DNA of 64,000 nucleotides, from the NCBI GenBank assembly GCA_949316495.1, contig OX439004.1:44006447-44070446 (forward strand). The letters run 5' to 3'. The position numbers and the translations under genes were made by a program. How positions within the stretch are numbered: position 1 is the stretch's first letter; each line of letters begins with the position of its first letter. Shown piece after piece: positions 13,335-24,219 of the stretch. Source of the stretch: Amphiduros pacificus (taxonomy: Eukaryota; Annelida; Polychaeta; Phyllodocida; Hesionidae). The notes under the pieces are model-generated. The model did no database searches. It worked only from the letters and a program-made list of their open reading frames with translations, and was not told where the DNA came from.

Positions 13335-15932
13335 GTGAGTAGAAGTTGGATCCTTTATTGTCTGGCTGTACTTCTACCTGAGATGGATCTTCTGTGACAG
13401 AAGGCGACAGATGGGATCGCAAGTGTACCACCCCCAACTGTATTAATTCACTCACGCCAAATTGATAATGTCAATATTATCGCCTTATGTCCATGACTGA
13501 CAATATCTTACAGCAGGTGAATTTTGTGGGAAATTACTGCAAAATGTTTACCAAAAATATTAAAATTCTATTGAATGCATTGGTCTTGATCTTTATCTGA
13601 TGCGAAATTTGGAAAATCAAAAAGAGAATAGATGTTTTACTTCTTATTTTTGTCAAGCAAAAAGTGATCTCAAAACATCACTGTAATAACTATTCATGAT
13701 AGATATTGAATTTTTGATAATTAAAAAGAAAATACGCATTTGCTACACACAAAAAAATATAATATAAAACAACTTTGAACAAAATAATGTAAAACAACTT
13801 TGAACAAAGTTAGGAAGCTTTCATAAAGATTAATTTCATATACATCGTAAGGGTGAGGAATTATATCATAATAATTTTATATAAGATTTTGTCATTTATT
13901 TAACATGATATACCCACTACACGTGCCCGCAGCTGGCTCGTTATTATGACACGTGTCCTTATTCATTCTTCGAGCCTGGAGGAATTTATCACAGAATGTC
14001 AATTTTAACGGGCTTAAGTTAGTTTGAGATGCTGTCACATAGTTTAATTGCCTTTACAAGTAACTAGGAGGCAACTTTCTCAATGCCCGCCACGCGCCGC
14101 ATAGAAGCCCCGGATGAGCGATGCGTGACGCTTAAGGTTGTCATGCGCTGCCTGGGAAAGTTGGTGGATGCTGAGAAAAGTTACCAACCAGGTGACACTA
14201 GCAACATCAAGAGAATCTGAGTCCTCACAGCACATAAAAAGCCAGGTCTTGTATTGTTAACAGGCCTCTTATTATCTTGTCAGAAAAAAGAAAAATCTGC
14301 GGGAGTGGGCCTCTTAGAAGGCGGCACAGTGCGGTACAGTGGCAGGTTACCAAGTAAATAGCAAAAGTATTGTCCGCTTTATCAAGAGATTCTTGGAAGA
14401 TGAGTTGATTCACTAGGTCACAGACAATATATCAGAAAAAACTATTGTCGTCATGGTGTTAATACAAAAATGATTACTTTGAAGTTGGTTTAGACGCTTA
14501 CTTGATTTTTAAAAGAAAATAGGTGTTCATTGTTTATTATTGTGATGAGCATAAATGCATTTCCTTGTGATGTCATTTACATAACTTAAACCACTTGTCT
14601 CCTGTCTGTCATTGAGCCAAACCTTCAACGCGGTGTGCCAATTCTTTTTATTGGGCAATAACATCAAAGTCTCCAGTGGCATCAAAAGAAATGTTGTATA
14701 TGGCGAATAACATTGTTTACATTTTATGTGGATTTTATGAGACTTTGATTAACATGTGTTTTAACATTATAAATGTACAGGCAAAAACAATTGGAAGTAA
14801 AAATAACATTTATTTTGTTATGTGTGAATAATTCATACTGATCGTAATCACTTATGCATATAATAATTAGCTTTCATGATAATATTAATGAATATTAGAT
14901 GGCATATCCGTCTTGTGCAGTAGTTTGACATTTCATTAACAATGGCGGCTATTGAGTCCATTTTTGAGTCATCCCATCATGACTCAAACTGCCCTATATA
15001 ACATGTGACACACCAAACAGAATAACTTCTTAACCATATCAGCTCTTTAAATTATTGTATTGTTGAAATAATTTGCATGCAATGCTAATTATCATTTAAT
15101 AGTTTTTTTTCTATCAATTCAACACTCAATTTGTGTATTAAATAGGATATACAGTTTGTAACTGGCGAGTAAAAGGTATACAAGGATAATAATAATTATG
15201 ATGATAATGACAAAATATATACAGGACTGGCACAAGACAATGTCTGCTCAAAACAATTAGCTTAAGGATTGAGTTTCAAGGCACTATAGATTCGGCTATT
15301 TTCAATAAATTTATAAATAGGGTATTACAATTTATAACAATGACATACCTTGCATTGTTATCTATTACAGATAACTGCATGAGTGAGCTATTAGGGTGGG
15401 CTGGTCAGATGTGCACCTGGTCGTCCGCTGGTCACTCATTGACCACACACAATACATAACTTTCCACTGAGGACCTGTTGGTGCAGATAATTGCTCTTAC
15501 AGTTATAGCAATAGACAAGATAGACAAGATGGGTGATGATGATTCCATTTGCAGAACAGTTATGTAAAGGGGCCAATGACGTATATATGTCCAACATAAG
15601 GACATAGAGAACATAATCACCACACTCAACTCCATTAAGCGCATCGTGCAATAGTCCACAACAGGGTATTTAAAATGTCAGATAAACAAAGACAGTTCAT
15701 CAAACTAAGCTTTATATAACGTGTCACATAAAAGGTAAAAATGATATAGTTAAATACAGTTTTCATTGAGTAGAATTTATCTTTCACAGTTTTATATTTA
15801 CTCCCCCATTCAAGGCCTCACTTTGTGGTTTTTGTGTGGCATGGCGGGTATCTAATGCAAATGTTACGATCTGCACAATGAGGTGGTGTACAGTAGCATG
15901 TGACTGTATGACTTGGAGGGCAATGTTTGCAG

Positions 15933-16059
15933 ACTTCTTGGTCTATCCCGGCAACATGACCGGGTCCAAGCAATGCCCACAGAATGACCAGGTGACGACG
16001 GGCAAGTTCATAAACTGCCCCAAGGCGTGTATGGTTGTCTGGTTACAAGGGGTTGTCCA
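15933..16059 (+). CDS. Isolated exon candidate, possibly Ly6/three-finger type
   Basis: Between a TTTGCAG acceptor and a CCA|GTAAGT donor lie 42 open codons with strong GC in third positions (TTC, GTC, CCC, GGC, AAC, ACC), unlike the surrounding AT-rich DNA. The peptide includes GNMTGSKQC, then TTGKFINCPKAC, then MVVWLQGVV. The spacing C-x(16)-C-x(3)-C followed by a Gly resembles the second half of a Ly6/three-finger domain. The frame also meets a stop just past the donor (16,061-16,063). The acceptor lacks a pyrimidine tract, and no signal-peptide exon or final Cys exon was found nearby. It could be one exon of a small secreted or GPI-anchored gene, or a relic. Confidence 0.33.
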
Positions 16060-18539
16060 GTAAGTGTTGGACAAACACTATGATAGCAGAGGACATGGGT
16101 CAGAGAAGGTGGGTGCTGATAACAAGGTGATAAGAGAAGCGTGTGTTCTGCACACTTATCACATCAGTACAAAATATTGATGGTCAAACCTAATGTCAAG
16201 TAGGCCATTTATATGATCACTCCAATAAGAGGCAACTACAAAGGAATAACATTGTGCTTTATTAGTTAGATTTTAAGGATATGGACACTTGGACTCAGTA
16301 CATTTAATTTTATGAGTAACTCAACAAACTGAAGTCTCCCCGAGTTAATCAAAAGAAAATTGTTACAACCATCCACCCAAAAAATAAAATATTTATCATT
16401 TTGAGCCGCGAAGACAATCAGAATTATTACTTTTAGGCATCATTAGGCCGATCAAAAAGATCCTGTTTTGACCGATCAGCACTTTGGGAATTAACAACAA
16501 ACTTATAAGGAAGGTAGAACTGGCAAATTCCACGTTAATATTAATGGCCTTGTTGAGTTCCATTGTTTACCTACTGATCAACCAACAGATTATGTGCAAG
16601 AAATTTAACGGCGCTCATTCATTAGATGATGAATCTAGAAAAATGACTCACTCAGTCAACAAGTTTGTGAGTAATGAATCACGATCGATTTGATCGGTTG
16701 GACAAGTCTGGCAAATCTAATGATCGGTTAGGCAAGCCTGTTAAATCTGGTGATGACCAGCGGAAGGACGAGGATGGAGGATTATGTCTATTAATCTCTA
16801 ATTCAATGTACGTTATTAATGTAATCCAGTTATTGTCTCTGTGGATTATTATAGAAACTTGATCTGGAATATCTTAAATATAATAATCCATTGTCAAATA
16901 TTATCAAGGCTAATGACACCTCAAACTACATGTATTATTTGAAACTCATTCTGACCGATCCATTAATCGGCGTTTAATCCTGTTACAATCTAAACTATTT
17001 TCTCTAAACATCTACATCAGTCAGTCAGGCAGAAACATTCATATGAAAGGAAAATCCATATTTCTCTTCAACAAAATATTTTAAAAATCATAAGTAAGTT
17101 GAGAAATATTTAAGAAATATTTCATATATTTGAGAAATGTAAAATAAACACATTTTAACAATGTATTTTTCCTGTTTAACACATATGCAAAACTTTCCCA
17201 TAAAGCGCCCCCTGGCTGTGAACCTGTCGTTTACATATTTAACCAAAGATGGGCACATACACGCCACAAAGAAATTGACAATTTTGATAATTCATGTAAT
17301 ATTCATGGTTTGGCACAAGGTGAGTGGGTCTCGGGGTCCTGAGGGAGAGCCTCCGGCCAAACTTAGGAGTCACATAGACTGCCAGACCTGCTAAATGACT
17401 CACGAGAAAATGCCGCTACCACCAGTAAACCCAATACAGACTTGGGGGAATAATCAGTGAAATTGACCTGGAATTTAATTAAGTTTGGTGCACCTGATCC
17501 TTCAAAAGACATCATGACAACATGGAAAGACAACGTTAGCATGGTCAGGAAAGTCCTATATATGAAGCGATGGGCGGGAGAAAAGGGATCAGCGTATGAT
17601 GGTCGCGGGACACGACCTTATTTGATAATACCTTGCAGGCGTACCTCTGACCTGGGACATTCTCATTCCTGATATCACCAAGCTGTATGTCACATTTGTG
17701 AGTCATAAGTAAATGATAACGAGGATAAAGTGTTTTAAGAATAATATTACGTGTGACGTTGAAACTAGGTGATTTATGGTGGCTTTGATTTGTTAATTTA
17801 CCTTTTTATGGGACTTGTACTACCAAAAAGAACTGAGCAATAAACATCTGATAGGACAAATATAAATGTTACTGTATCGGTTTGTGAAGATTCATTAGCA
17901 AAGAGTTAGGAAATCGCATGACTTGGAGAGGGTTTTCAAAGAGGTAGCAATTGTGTGGTTAGCACCTGGCATGACTCTGAATCAACCTCATAAGTCATGT
18001 GATCAGCACCAACCACGTGACATGCGCACGCAACTAGACTAATGTATGGGACTCATAATTTTCTAAACCACACGTAAATGTCTTGCTTAGTACTTTTTAT
18101 TGTCTCTTTGCACAAGAGGTAGTGTTTGATAATTATATTTAATTTATTGATTTCCTTTGAGTCCTTGAAACAAATGGTCCTTTTGCGCCATGAAACAAGA
18201 TCTATCTCTTTTCTCTTTTAAGGGTAGGAATCATTTAGATAGAGACAAGTGCAATCCGAGATTGCTCCTCTGTGTGTTTCAAGATTCTATCTTTAACATA
18301 ATCTTTACGTCTATAGGGATAACTCCATCTAAACTTTGTTGGGAGGGTGGCTATTTTGAGAACATCACCATAGAAGAGAGTTACAGACACGAACCCCTGT
18401 GATGCCTGCGATCTTCATTAACCTTCTGCCTTGGTGGATGTTTTGTTGCTCAGAGAAGTTGAGCTCACGGATTATAAAGACTGATGTAAGCTTTCTATCT
18501 TCATCCTGATTAGACAAGCTCATCCTATTGTTCTAATTA

Positions 18540-18790
18540 GCGCCGCCTGGCGCCAGGTACACTAGATGGGGCGGTGGACGTCCCAGGGGTGGAGTGGATA
18601 CTTCACCCCACACAATGCTGATAGTGCCGGGGTGGAGGGAGACAACTCGCCCGGCACACTCCTGACAGGACAGGGGGTGAGAGTGCTAGGTCACCTGGCA
18701 TACCCCTGACAAGATAGGGGGCACGGTAATTACCTGTCTCTCACCTGGGCCGTGTCGCCACCATACTGAGGGCCACGTGGCTCACACCTA
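18540..18790. promoter_or_regulatory. GC-rich islet with internal duplication, possible enhancer
   Basis: A GC-rich block stands out from AT-rich flanks. It starts with a homeodomain-like TAATTAG next to GCGCCGCCTGGCGCCAGG. It contains a diverged duplication with a period of about 44 bp: GGCACACTCCTGACAGGACA near 18,653 and GGCATACCCCTGACAAGATA near 18,697. CACCTG and CACGTG E-boxes are present. No coding frame is convincing. A regulatory role is inferred only from composition and motifs. Confidence 0.25.
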
Positions 18791-21047
18791 AAATATCTCC
18801 CAAGTCTGGTGATATGAGCAGGTCCACATGACAAACACTGACAGTATGACACCTTTCACTTGTTACATGGGTCAAATGCGCAAGAGACCATCAGTGGTCT
18901 GCATCACCGACCTAATATAGCGGTTCAGAAACATTATTAAGTATATATGATTAAACAAATATTTAACTCATACTGGATTGAAATAAATTAATGAATAGTG
19001 TATTTACAAATGATAAAAAATTGCATCCTGACAGATATTAACAATTATCGACAACACAAATCACACATTTCTCAGCAATTATTAGAAGAAAAAAAACTCT
19101 ATATATGATGTGATCGGTGTATTGTTGTGTATTTTGTAAGATTAGCCCCCAAACTAAGGTGTGATTGACATTTAAAATGAAGATAAAGCGTTTGACACAA
19201 GCGGCGCTCATTATGAGCGCGGTAAGCGGTATTACTTTCAGGAAGCGTTTAACTTTCCCATACAGGTGAAACACGAGATCAAATGGTTGGATTATGACTA
19301 CCTGTCATGTTCTCAATGAGCGGGGCTCAATTCTACTGCTTAATATTCAACTTCTAAAGACCGCTACAGATAAATCCTGAACTGATCCTTTTATAAATAC
19401 CGCAGCAAAATGTAATCCCCTTAGTGCAAAATTATCTATAATCCTCCAAATTGGTTCCAATGATTTGAATAGACGCCTCCGGGAAACGATGAAATGTAGT
19501 TGACTGCATCAAAAGATGAAACGTCTAAAATGTGATTTAAGGATGATAGCTCATTGATTATGAAGGAAATTCTTCTGTTTTATATGCATCTTTGAATATC
19601 ACTTTCTATATGAGTAATTATGTTCAAAATATTAAGATAACTAATTATGCAGACAATGGGAAAACTATGAAACCTAATCACACTTCAGTTCATCATGACT
19701 TTGTGTAACTTTGATGAAAGTTATGGACTTTTTTATTGTTTCATACCTTTGTTAACTCATCTTTCATTCAACTTCTATAACTCTATCGATGAAAATGTTT
19801 GGATTATAATATCATGCAGTCCAGCTCTGCCTTGTGCTGGGCGATTCTTTACATTATGGAATTGTCACACTGAGTAATTCAAGCTTCAGCAGCACTGTTT
19901 GAAACTTTCTGAAGGCGACCCTCTGAGTGTGATTGTTAATCACCAGTGAATCGTCACCAGAAAGAAGTGTGTGGTACCACGCCCATCCATCATTAGGCAC
20001 TCTCCATGCAGTGGTGTGAGAGAGGAATTAACACATTGTCTTGTCAAAACAATCATTTCCGCCTACAGAATTGAACAATAAAAGCTAATATAAACACGAC
20101 TGGTGCGGAAATGTTGAAAGTTTTTAAAAGTATAAACCAACAAACATTAATAATATTTTGAGATACAAATAAGAATATTGCTGTTTTCAAACATTGGTAA
20201 TGCTAAAAATATATCACCATTAATTTAAAACTTAAAATGTAATACGCGCTATGGACAAAGGTCATACATGTATTTAGAAACCTTGAAATGTTTGTGGTCA
20301 AATATTTGGTTATGTTTTCCCAAGTTTCATCCTGCACCACGTAGGTATTATGCATTAGATATGAGTAACGAAACATGAAGACATTTAGTTTTAGGAGGCG
20401 CTGTTTGAGTTTGCGCATTAGTAGTATTGACTTTACTGGTTTGACCGGGGCTGAGACAAAGCCATGGGTGATGCAGCCCGGCGGGTCCCCGGGGAACCGG
20501 CCTGCCCTGATGTCATTTTGGCCGTCACGACCCCCGGCCTCCGGTGCCAGCCATAGTCACCGCCTTCTACAACGCCACCTAATTTCGCTAATAAATGACA
20601 AAAATTAAATTTTCACGACTTAGAGGACGTGCTTGTCAGGGTTGTGGGAATTGTAGCAATGAGATTAGGGAATTGCCACGGGCCTCATTAAATATTAAAG
20701 TACAATCTTATCAATTAATCACCAAACAGTGGTCCATGGGTTACCCAGGTGTGGTAGAAGTGACATGACCTGGAAGGAATGGTAGATACCATATACATCG
20801 CGCGGCTCAAGCTTACTCCAGGAAGATCAAAGATTTCACATGAGTGAGGGCAACACAGTTTGGTGGGCTGGAATGATGGGGAAATGGTTAATAAGGTTAA
20901 GGTTCAGGATTAGAGTGTGAGATGTATCAGATGAGATGGACATGAATGTCACGATGAGACGACGACTCAACCTAGTTGCGTGATCACACAAGCAAGTGTA
21001 ATGTGTAGCCAGGCCCCGTCTACTGTTAATCAAGCAAATGGTCCCTC

Positions 21048-21079
21048 TCCACCCCACCCCCCCCCCCCCCACACCCCCG
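21048..21079. repeat. Poly-C tract
   Basis: A run of cytosines with few interruptions (CCACCCCACCCC then a long C run, then ACACCCCC). The opposite strand carries several G runs and could form a G-quadruplex. Length may vary between individuals or be an assembly weak point. Confidence 0.85.
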
Positions 21080-22252
21080 CACAACAAAGACACATGTGTG
21101 TTTTGTTTTAAACCAGCAATAAAACTTTTCTGTATCATTCTAATTCCTTGTATATCGGTTTTGATGGGTAACACCTAAACCCGCTTTGTGGCCAATTCTC
21201 GGTTTGTCCTCTGTGTGATCATTGTTGATAAGATTGAAGCAATAAGCACGATAAGAAGTTCCCTCACAGCAAGTTGGCGGAATCGCTTCCAGCTTGGGCC
21301 ACGTGTGCGTGTTTGTCCTCAATATTTTTGCAACAGACCCCAATCACCCAAATTAATTCGCTCTGTTTGATCTAAGATGAGGTGTTAATTTTCATCAATT
21401 ATTTTTATTAAAAGTCTTTCAAATGACACGCTTTCTATCGATGATATCTCCGGAAAAGCTAATTATATGCTGTTGTAGGAACAAATAAAAGCAATGACCG
21501 CAATTTTCTTAACACCACTGTTCCCAGGAGGACACTCTCTCAAATTAAAGGAAAATAACTTGTAACTGAATTGTGGGGTCTTAAATCTAATTTCAGGACA
21601 GGTTGATTTGTTTATAATACGTGTAAAAGTTCCGGGGTATTGTAAGCAAATCTGTCTCGGCAAATAATTACTCTATGTGCCCGGGGTAAAAACGTGATTT
21701 AACCAAACAAGGAGATGAAATGAAAACATACAAATAGGCTAGAACAAGCGTTCAAACCACATTCATTTCCAAAGGTAATGCTAACATTAAAGATAAATCT
21801 ATGAGAGATTTCTTTCTCCAGAGAAAAGACTATTAATATTATGTCATTTCAATCTTATAATATTTGCGACAAAGTGAATATATATATATACATATATTTC
21901 AAAGCTGAATTGGAATAAAAAAAATGCATATTTTGCAAAGATAGGGTGCCTTTTGAACAGATAATCTTCATAAGGGATAGTCGGAGCATTTCAAATCATT
22001 TTGATATGAAATGAGGGAAACTGGTCTATGCAGTTAAATACACCCCCTGTCACTGGTGACAAGGTTAAAAAATACCAGAAGCACACGAGTGTCCTTTCCA
22101 ATTGAATACTTGCATTTTACAGGTGATCATTTCGTGTTATAATGTGACCACCTGCAGCTAAGAGAGCAGCTATTAGGAGATATCAGATATCAACAAAATT
22201 ACCACGTGACAACCCCGGATACTTTTGTCTGCTAACTGAGGCACTGCTTGGC

Positions 22253-22263
22253 TATAAAAAAGG
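22253..22263 (+). promoter_or_regulatory. Proximal TATA box upstream of NeuroD
   Basis: TATAAAAAAGG lies 280 bp before the NeuroD ATG. A CACCTG E-box (22,149-22,154) next to CAGCTA, and a CACGTG at about 22,203, lie upstream within 110 bp. This would start transcription near 22,283 and give an unspliced leader, as an alternative to the distal promoter near 13.1 kb. Both may be used; the sequence alone does not decide. Confidence 0.45.
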
Positions 22264-22348
22264 GGAACCTTTAAGCTGTAGTAGTTGCCAATAAAAGGAT
22301 GTTGAAATTATTAACAAAACAAATTGACTTTTGAAGAGGAAACTGGTG

Positions 22349-22465
22349 ATGAATATATCAAGAGATTCTCCACAGTCCCTTAGTTACAAACTAAATGAAA
22401 TGCCAATCAGGCCAGTCTTTGCAATGATTTTTGTCCAGTGGGCCATAAGTGCTCTGACTTGTTAA
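22349..22465 (+). other. Upstream ORF of 38 codons in the proximal NeuroD leader
   Basis: If transcription starts at the proximal TATA box, the leader contains an ATG-to-TAA frame of 38 codons (begins MNISRDSPQSL) that ends 67 bases before the NeuroD ATG. A uORF there could dampen NeuroD translation. It is absent from the distal, spliced transcript, so promoter choice would decide whether it is present. The peptide matches nothing I know, and chance is possible. Confidence 0.25.
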
Positions 22466-22532
22466 TGTGACTTGTGTAATGTGACTTTTGCACTGTTAGT
22501 TATATCTGTTTGTTCTGTATTTGTAGGTGAGG

Positions 22533-23675
22533 ATGCCGATCAAGACAACATTCGATGACCTGTCAGATGACCTTCATGAATTGGAGGATGTCAAACATAT
22601 GGAAGATTTCTCTGATTTTGAGGAAGATATTGATGAGGACGAAGATAAAGAAAGTGTAGACAGTTTTGGACTAAGGGACAAGAAAAATGAAAAGGGAAAC
22701 AAAAACAAGAATGAACCAAAAGTTCCTAAGAAGAGAGGGCCAAAAAAGAAGAAAATGACCAAAGCCAGAGTGGCAAAGTTGAAAGTAAGGAGGACAAAAG
22801 CTAACGCCAGAGAGAGGAGCCGAATGCACGGGCTGAATGACGCTCTGGACGTGCTGAGGCAACATGTGCCATGTTACTCCAAGACACAGAAACTGTCAAA
22901 GATAGAAACTTTGAGGCTGGCAAGAAATTATATATTAGCTCTGAGTGATATTCTAAAGAACGGACAGAAACCAGACGGCATAACATTTGCGAAGGCTCTA
23001 TCAAAGGGCCTTTCCCAGAACACCATGAACATGGTGGCTGGGTGTCTCCAACTGAACCCCAGAACTTTGCTGCCAGAAAATCAACTTCCAAAACCCTATC
23101 AGTACAACATGTACAGACCTTCCATGGGATTCCCCAACCCATTTCCATCAGGACAGTTTCCACCCATGTTCAATGTTAATCCCAATTCTGGATATCCCTC
23201 TATGCAGAACCAGGTTTTATCAAACGGTCACGTGCACAACAATGGGCAGTTTCCACAAACGCCCCAACTTCCCCAAAACGAGGTTGGACATGCAACACAT
23301 TATGGAAGCCCAATGGTGATAGTTGACCCGTCTAACCCTAACACATCACCTGTCCATGCGGACAATCAGGAGGCTTCTCTCCCGACAGGGTCAATAACCA
23401 GTGCTAAGTACCAGTACTTCCAAGGACATGAAAATACTCCAACAAATCACCAAACATACCAAAATAACTCTGTATGCTTTCAACAAGGCGGAAACGCCAT
23501 GCCAAAGTGTTCCGTGCCCTCCTACCAGACTGCCCCGGTAGGTCTGCCCAATATGAGTATGGTAGGGAACCAGAACATTGCCGAGCCCTATGTGACATTA
23601 GATGACCTGGGCTTTGATGGCCCCGGTGATGAGAGTGATATCAATCTTCTGCCAATATTCCAAGAAAATTTGTGA
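22533..23675 (+). CDS. NeuroD: NeuroD-family bHLH transcription factor
   Basis: An intact 380-aa nuclear transcription factor in one coding exon. An acidic N-terminus (about residues 8-45) precedes a Lys-rich nuclear-localisation stretch (about 62-85). The bHLH spans about 86-140: basic part [17 protein letters not shown], then helix 1 and [14 protein letters not shown] in helix 2. The family-specific block after it ([11 protein letters not shown]...[12 protein letters not shown], about 152-179) is the conserved NeuroD region. The C-terminus is Pro/Asn/Gln-rich and ends in an acidic tail ([14 protein letters not shown]). Family members bind CAnnTG E-boxes as dimers with E-proteins and drive neuronal and neuroendocrine differentiation. 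The ATG at 22,533 follows a TTTGTAG acceptor-like site at once, matching the vertebrate intron position just before the start codon. NeuroD is favoured over Neurogenin or Atonal by the post-bHLH block. Confidence 0.96.
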   Translation: MPIKTTFDDLSDDLHELEDVKHMEDFSDFEEDIDEDEDKESVDSFGLRDKKNEKGNKNKNEPKVPKKRGPKKKKMTKARVAKLKVRRTKANARERSRMHGLNDALDVLRQHVPCYSKTQKLSKIETLRLARNYILALSDILKNGQKPDGITFAKALSKGLSQNTMNMVAGCLQLNPRTLLPENQLPKPYQYNMYRPSMGFPNPFPSGQFPPMFNVNPNSGYPSMQNQVLSNGHVHNNGQFPQTPQLPQNEVGHATHYGSPMVIVDPSNPNTSPVHADNQEASLPTGSITSAKYQYFQGHENTPTNHQTYQNNSVCFQQGGNAMPKCSVPSYQTAPVGLPNMSMVGNQNIAEPYVTLDDLGFDGPGDESDINLLPIFQENL

Positions 23676-24213
23676 TTCTACGTACTTTATAGTCGTTCTT
23701 CCATCATAATGCAAATTAACAATAATAGCTCTACTATGGTGAACCGAGTCATTTAAATCTTGATATCTTTGTCTTCCTGCCCAATAACATTAATAGATTA
23801 TCGTCTAATTCGGTTACCATGATAAAGAAGCTGCAACAGTGGATAGCAAACTGTTGTAAAGTTCAGTCAGCTGACCTGTATATTTTTAGGGTGGTAAAAT
23901 TGACTTAGATCCATCACACTTTTGTGATGAGTTTACTATTTTTTTTTGCCTAGCATCTCATTATTGCGCATGTTGTTTATTGCACCCCTCGTTTAGTGGA
24001 ATATCTGTCTGATCTATTGTCACCGTAGTTACCTTATTCATTCACAAGACCCAACATCGCCATGCTTTTCACTCTTAGAGTTTTCATGTGTTTGCTTTTC
24101 ATACTGATTGACAATTGATCATTCAATTGAATTGAATCACAATGTTAAAAGTACAATATGAGACAATCTGCATGACACAATGTACAGAGATATATTAAGT
24201 TTCACTTACAATT

Positions 24214-24219
24214 AATAAA
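24214..24219 (+). terminator. Candidate NeuroD poly(A) signal
   Basis: AATAAA in ATTAATAAAAATG, about 540 bases past the stop codon. It is the first clear signal in the 3' region. Further AATAAA motifs lie near 25,527, so a longer 3' UTR is possible. Confidence 0.45.

Larger units (their letters stand above)
13335..22252 (+). other. Long gene-poor stretch, probable NeuroD intron 1
   Basis: Mostly AT-rich with no confirmed gene. A 29-bp duplication lies near 13,755-13,810 (ACAACTTTGAACAAA twice) and a 30-bp two-copy repeat near 16,690-16,755 (GATCGGTT...AAATCT). GC-richer patches occur at 14,060-14,350, 18,540-18,790 and 20,440-20,580. A splice-bounded, cysteine-bearing exon candidate lies at 15,933-16,059. 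No tRNA, rRNA or known microRNA hairpin was recognised by eye. Confidence 0.4.

Noticed and set aside
22574-23598. Minus-strand frames across the NeuroD exon
   Set aside because: Reverse-strand shadows of a strongly supported coding exon.
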